A stretch of DNA of 64,000 bases from Isotricha intestinalis (taxonomy: Eukaryota; Ciliophora; Litostomatea; Vestibuliferida; Isotrichidae). A program made the translations under genes and the position numbers. The notes under the pieces were generated by a model that saw only the letters and a list, made by a program, of their open reading frames with translations, was not told the origin of the DNA and searched no databases. The stretch covers positions 1 through 64,000 of the forward strand of contig JAJJLU010003469.1 of NCBI GenBank assembly GCA_023807065.1, written 5' to 3'. The stretch's first letter is position 1. Each line of letters opens with the position of its first letter. Shown piece by piece: positions 60,533-64,000 of the stretch.

Positions 60533-61714
60533 ATGCTCCAAAATTATGTAACAGATACACCTAAATTTGAAAATATTGAAGATTCTTTAAAAGATATATC
60601 AGGAATTAATATAAATTCACATTCAAATAGGAAAAAATCACTTCCAAAAGGAACAATCCGTCCAAAAATAATAGAATCAATAAGATATAAAGATTCAGAA
60701 ACAAATACAATATTAGATTCAACGAATTTTCCTTCTATAATAGGTTTTACTTCATCATCAGAAAGATTTGAAAATAATAATAATAATATATATGCTAATT
60801 CATTTAATGAAAATCCTGGTCCTGGAAGTTATAATTGTCCTTCATCTTTTAAAAATTCATTTCAATCTTTTTCTTCTAAAGGATATTTAAATGGTTTTTT
60901 ATCAAAAGAAAATAGATTTGATAAAAGAGATGGGAAATTATTTTATGAAAAATTTAATCCGGGACCTGGAGATTATCAATTGTTTAAGTTTAATTCTTTA
61001 TATGAAAAAATGAAAAAAAGTTTAATTGGTAAAAATTTATTTCATGAAAATACTAATTTAAATACCATTGAAGAAAAAAAACCAAATCCTTGTACTTATG
61101 ATCCTAAAAAACCAATTAGTGAAAGCTATAAACAAGATAATTTATTTAATTCAAAAATTAAAAGATTTAAAGTTAAATATAATAATAATCCAGGACCAGG
61201 TACTTATTATTTAAATAAAAATAATAAAAAAAAAAGTTTAAGTGAAAGTGCAGCTTTTAAAAAACCAATAGAGAAAAAAAAAGATATATTAAAACATTTA
61301 AGAATAAAAACTGAAAATGAAATAAATTTAGAATTTTTAGATAATAAATTTAATAAAGATGTAAATAAAAGTATATTTGATTTATCAAAAACAAGAGATG
61401 AATATTTTAAAAGAAATTATTCAAATAATTTAAAAGATCAAAAAATTAAAATTTTAAAATTTGATTTAGGAGAAAATATTGATACTAAAGATATAAAACC
61501 TTATGAATTTACTAATTATAATCCTAAAGAAGAAAAAATGAAATTAGCTTCTCCAAGATGGAAAGAAAATAAATATGCTTTTAAAACTCCTGGTCCTGCT
61601 TATTATAGAATTAGACCTTTAGAAAAACATTTAAGTTTTAATAGAAATGAAAAAATATTTAATTCTTCACCTGGAATTATTTATACTTATTATCAAAATA
61701 ATAATATATATTAA
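60533..61714 (+). CDS. SHIPPO/STPGR-repeat protein (flagellar type)
   Basis: A 393-residue protein containing at least four Pro-Gly-Pro repeats: NPGPGSYNCPSSF, NPGPGDYQLFKF, NPGPGTYYLNKN and TPGPAYYRIRPL. Such STPGR/SHIPPO repeats bind axonemal or cortical microtubules (ODF3 and CFAP families). The intervening sequences are Lys/Asn-rich and disordered. It is divergent from the CHORD gene, 136 bp away, and is followed 95 bp later on the same strand by another SHIPPO protein, suggesting a duplicated axonemal pair. Confidence 0.88.
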   Translation: MLQNYVTDTPKFENIEDSLKDISGININSHSNRKKSLPKGTIRPKIIESIRYKDSETNTILDSTNFPSIIGFTSSSERFENNNNNIYANSFNENPGPGSYNCPSSFKNSFQSFSSKGYLNGFLSKENRFDKRDGKLFYEKFNPGPGDYQLFKFNSLYEKMKKSLIGKNLFHENTNLNTIEEKKPNPCTYDPKKPISESYKQDNLFNSKIKRFKVKYNNNPGPGTYYLNKNNKKKSLSESAAFKKPIEKKKDILKHLRIKTENEINLEFLDNKFNKDVNKSIFDLSKTRDEYFKRNYSNNLKDQKIKILKFDLGENIDTKDIKPYEFTNYNPKEEKMKLASPRWKENKYAFKTPGPAYYRIRPLEKHLSFNRNEKIFNSSPGIIYTYYQNNNIY

Positions 61715-61809
61715 TCTATTTCAATACTTTTATTCTATTAAATATAATAATTTTATAAAAATTATAAAATTTAAATAAAATAATTCTTTAAAAAAAAATA
61801 AAAAAAAAG

Positions 61810-62519
61810 ATGTTTTCAACTCCCAAAAAAAAAAGAATAAAACTAAGTCCTCAAACATCGCTTTCATCATCAAAAAGTAAAAAACCAAAAAAAAAAAAAA
61901 TAATAAAAAAAACTTAAACAAAATATAAAATAAAAACATAACAAATATAGTATCTGCATTAAAACCTCATAAAAAGCCTCATCAAAAATTTCCATTAAAA
62001 AGATATCCTCCTCGTCCGATTTTATCAGAATTAGAACACTTTCCTTATTATGATAGGAAATATGATGAAAACGACGATTTTTCTTCATATGAAAAACAAT
62101 GGAATAAAATAAAAGGAGGTAAACTATCTCTTTCTCAAAGAATAACATCACCATTAAAAGAACACACCCTAAGAGAAAATACTCCAGGACCAGGAAATTA
62201 TAATCCAAGAATTATTTATACAAGACCACAAACTCCTTCTTATAAATGTGGAATAAAGAGAAAAGGAATTTTTGACTTTTTTAATAAAGGAACTTCTAAT
62301 TATATTGGACCTGGGAAATATTATATTAAATTCAGTGATTCTGTTAAAAGTAATTGGATTAATAGACCTAAATATTCTATTGGAAGATCTCAAAGATATC
62401 CTCTTTATGGTAAAATTTGGACTAAAAGTGAAATGTATTTTTTAATTCCTACTTTAAAAAAAATTAAAGGTAATGTTAGAGTTAAATTTTGGCAAAGGGA
62501 AAATTGGAATTTGATTTAA
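61810..62519 (+). CDS. Second SHIPPO-like protein (two exons)
   Basis: Not open as one frame: exon 1 (61810-61876) starts MFSTPKKKRIKLSPQTSL and ends within SSSK. A 74-nt GT-AG intron (61877-61950, GTAAAAAACC...AAATATAG) joins exon 2 in frame (61951-62519) to give 211 residues. Exon 2 carries NTPGPGNYNPRIIYTRP and YIGPGKYYIKFSDS, which are SHIPPO/STPGR-type repeats, and a Trp-rich tail (GKIWTKSEM, VKFWQREN). A microtubule-binding role in the axoneme or cortex fits. The translated mirror-frame ORFs on the opposite strand are shadows. Its position directly after the other SHIPPO gene supports the call. Confidence 0.85.
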
Positions 62520-62834
62520 TTTTTATTTTTTATTTATTTTTTATTATTTTTTTTATTCTTTTTTTATAATTTTTAAAATTAATTTTTAGTATTATTTAAT
62601 TATAATAATTTAATTGTTTTAAATATTTTTAAAGTTTGATTTTAATATAACTGACATTATATATAGTTTTATATAAAATATTTATAAAAAAGGGAGTGCA
62701 ATTATTGTAAAGTTTATATAATTTATTTTACCAAATTATAAAAATCCCACATAATTCTATTTATATAAATAAATATTAATAAAACAAATTAAATATGTTT
62801 ATTCTTTTTTCACATAAAATTGAATAAAAAAAAT
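62520..62834. other. Convergent intergenic, AT-rich
   Basis: 315 bp between SHIPPO gene 2 and the cyclin gene. No feature seen beyond A/T-rich sequence. Confidence 0.4.
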
Positions 62835-63641
62835 TTACATTTTTTTAAATCTTGAAGAAATAATAATATTGATCATAAACATACATTGTACGAGTTTCAT
62901 TTTATTTATTTTATTTAATTTTTTATAAAAACTTTTGCAATATTTATCTTCATTATTAATTTTGTTTAAATGATTATTAAAACAAAATAAAATAAGACAA
63001 TGAGCAATGTCAAAAATATTAAAATCTAAATATCTTTGATCTTCTATTATTGCTTGAGCATAAAACCAAATTTTTCTTGTGAATTCAGGAGAATCTTTTA
63101 TTCTTTCAAATAAAGAAATGTTTTTAATAAAAAATAAATGAATAATATCCATTAATGAAAAAGTATTTAAATCATAATCTAAAGTAAATAAAATTTCTTG
63201 TTCTATTTCAATAATATTTAAAATTGATTTTTGTAAATGAGAAATTAAGTTGTTTAAATTTTTTGAAAATGAATCATTAAATTTTAAAGAGATTAATAAA
63301 CAAATAGAGGATATTTCAATTATATTATTTGTTTTTTCACAAAGAAAAAATTTATCCATATAATCAATTGCTTTTAAAACAACATCTAAAGTAAAATCAA
63401 ATTTAATTGATAAATCTTTTATATTTGTTATTCCTTTTTTTCTTTCCATTAAATATGTTACATGATAAAAATTTGAATAATCACATATTATTTTTTTATC
63501 ATTGAATATTTTAATTATACCGATTTCTTCTATTACTTTTGATAAATTCGGAAAAAAACTCATTTCATTTTTTATTATTTCTTTCTTTTTATTTTGTTTT
63601 ATTGTAATATATGGAAAAGTAGAGTCATATAAAAAATTCAT
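62835..63641 (-). CDS. Cyclin-family protein
   Basis: A 268-residue protein. Residues about 55-170 fit a cyclin box: VTYLMERKKGITNIKDLSIK, LKAIDYMDKFFLCEKTNNII, ISSICLLISLKFNDSF and EIEQEILFTLDYDLNTFSLM correspond to helices 1-5 of the fold. The last matches the usual ME..IL..L.F.L pattern. A second, weaker helical set extends to the end. It would pair with a CDK. The sequence is divergent and no destruction box is apparent. Subtype (A/B, T, PHO80) cannot be determined. Confidence 0.75.
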   Translation of the reverse strand: MNFLYDSTFPYITIKQNKKKEIIKNEMSFFPNLSKVIEEIGIIKIFNDKKIICDYSNFYHVTYLMERKKGITNIKDLSIKFDFTLDVVLKAIDYMDKFFLCEKTNNIIEISSICLLISLKFNDSFSKNLNNLISHLQKSILNIIEIEQEILFTLDYDLNTFSLMDIIHLFFIKNISLFERIKDSPEFTRKIWFYAQAIIEDQRYLDFNIFDIAHCLILFCFNNHLNKINNEDKYCKSFYKKLNKINKMKLVQCMFMINIIISSRFKKM

Positions 63642-63769
63642 TTATTTAATATCTAACAGTTAATTTTATATTATGATTAAAATTAATTTTTTTAATTATA
63701 TTACAACAATATTAAACTAAAAATATTTTATTTATAAATTATATAAAATTTATATAATATATAAATTTT

Positions 63770-64000
63770 TTATATTATTTCTATAGCATCCAATATTGCA
63801 TCTGCAACTAATTTTGAAACTACTGTAAATATAATTGTAGCAGATGTTCTTCAATTAATTTAAAAAATTATTTATTAAAGATTTTAATCTTGGTAATCCT
63901 TCTTTTTTTTTTCTTTTATTATGTAAATGAGTTAAAGTTTCATCTAATATGAAATTAATCTTTGGTTATTTTTTTAAAATAAAAATCATTTATTATTTTA
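63770..64000 (-). pseudogene. Possible 3' gene fragment, broken by a frameshift
   Basis: Reading leftward from the window edge, a frame (about 63964-63861) encodes INFILDETLTHLHNKRKK followed by EGLPRLKSLINNFLN before a TAA. An overlapping frame continues with RTSATIIFTVVSKLV then ADAILDAIEII and ends in TAA at 63770. The two pieces look like one protein tail, split by a single-base shift without usable GT-AG ends. The last helix is amphipathic (alternating V/I/L with A), similar in pattern to kinase-A anchoring helices, but this is weak. The rest lies outside the window, so it may be a gene with an unrecognised intron rather than a pseudogene. Confidence 0.3.

Noticed and set aside
61730..62393. 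Three overlapping minus-strand ORFs
   Set aside because: They lie antisense to the SHIPPO gene 2 exon with PGPG motifs, and encode low-complexity hydrophobic peptide.
1..64000. CRISPR arrays, bacterial operons, insertion sequences
   Set aside because: Content is eukaryotic (Sm proteins, Rabs, introns); no spacer-type arrays, transposase or terminal inverted repeats seen.

Overview
The window is very AT-rich eukaryotic nuclear DNA with densely packed genes on both strands. Intergenic gaps are short, and introns are few and very small (five genes contain reconstructable GT-AG introns of 23 to 81 nt). Families seen include VPS4, an NDR kinase, SmD1, Rab GTPases, CHORD, cyclin, SHIPPO/STPGR axoneme-type proteins, an IQ protein, a cyclic-nucleotide-gated-type K+ channel, an SK-like K+ channel, a TmcB-like giant membrane protein and many expanded protein kinases. 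This mixture, with ultrashort introns and Asn/Lys-rich low-complexity tails, best fits a ciliate that keeps UAA and UGA as stops (for example a litostome or another standard-code lineage). The lineage is an inference. Every intact gene ends in TAA except two that end in TGA; none ends in TAG.

Layout. 0-5 kb: edge of a coiled-coil gene, a prominin-like five-pass membrane protein and an NDR kinase whose N-terminus lies in two small upstream exons, all on the minus strand. 5-11 kb: VPS4, a START/SRPBCC-like protein, a thioredoxin-type glutathione peroxidase, a Rab and a long coiled-coil protein. 11-20 kb: an 1861-residue multi-pass PAS-containing protein, divergent by 43 bp from a WD40 protein, then a propionyl/acetyl-CoA synthetase. 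20-22.3 kb: a gene-poor stretch with one GC-rich island and possible decayed coding sequence. 22-32 kb: a PB1 protein, a small two-exon gene, a Rab, a SNF1/AMPK-like kinase, a DeSI peptidase with TPR-like tail, a predicted pseudokinase, a MAP3K-like kinase, an Asn-rich protein and SmD1. 32-46 kb: a coiled-coil protein with thirteen 30-bp repeats, a galactose-binding-like protein, two EF-hand proteins, several Lys-rich unknowns and an SK-like channel. 46-64 kb: a giant CNBD K+ channel, a wrecked UBE3A-like HECT ligase, an IQ protein, a CAMK-like kinase with two introns, a two-CHORD protein, two adjacent SHIPPO proteins, a cyclin and a broken 3' gene fragment at the edge.

How the genes relate. 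There are no operons; neighbours are mostly functionally unrelated, as usual for a eukaryote. Several themes recur. Cilium and cytoskeleton: two SHIPPO proteins, an IQ protein, coiled-coil proteins. Calcium and cyclic-nucleotide membrane signalling: K+ channels, calmodulin-like proteins, a PAS membrane protein. Kinase cascades: five kinases, one of them probably inactive. Membrane traffic: VPS4 and Rabs. The most notable items are the HECT pseudogene that keeps recognisable AZUL and catalytic-Cys motifs, the pseudokinase, the homogenised 30-bp repeat array and the microexon/ultrashort-intron structures.
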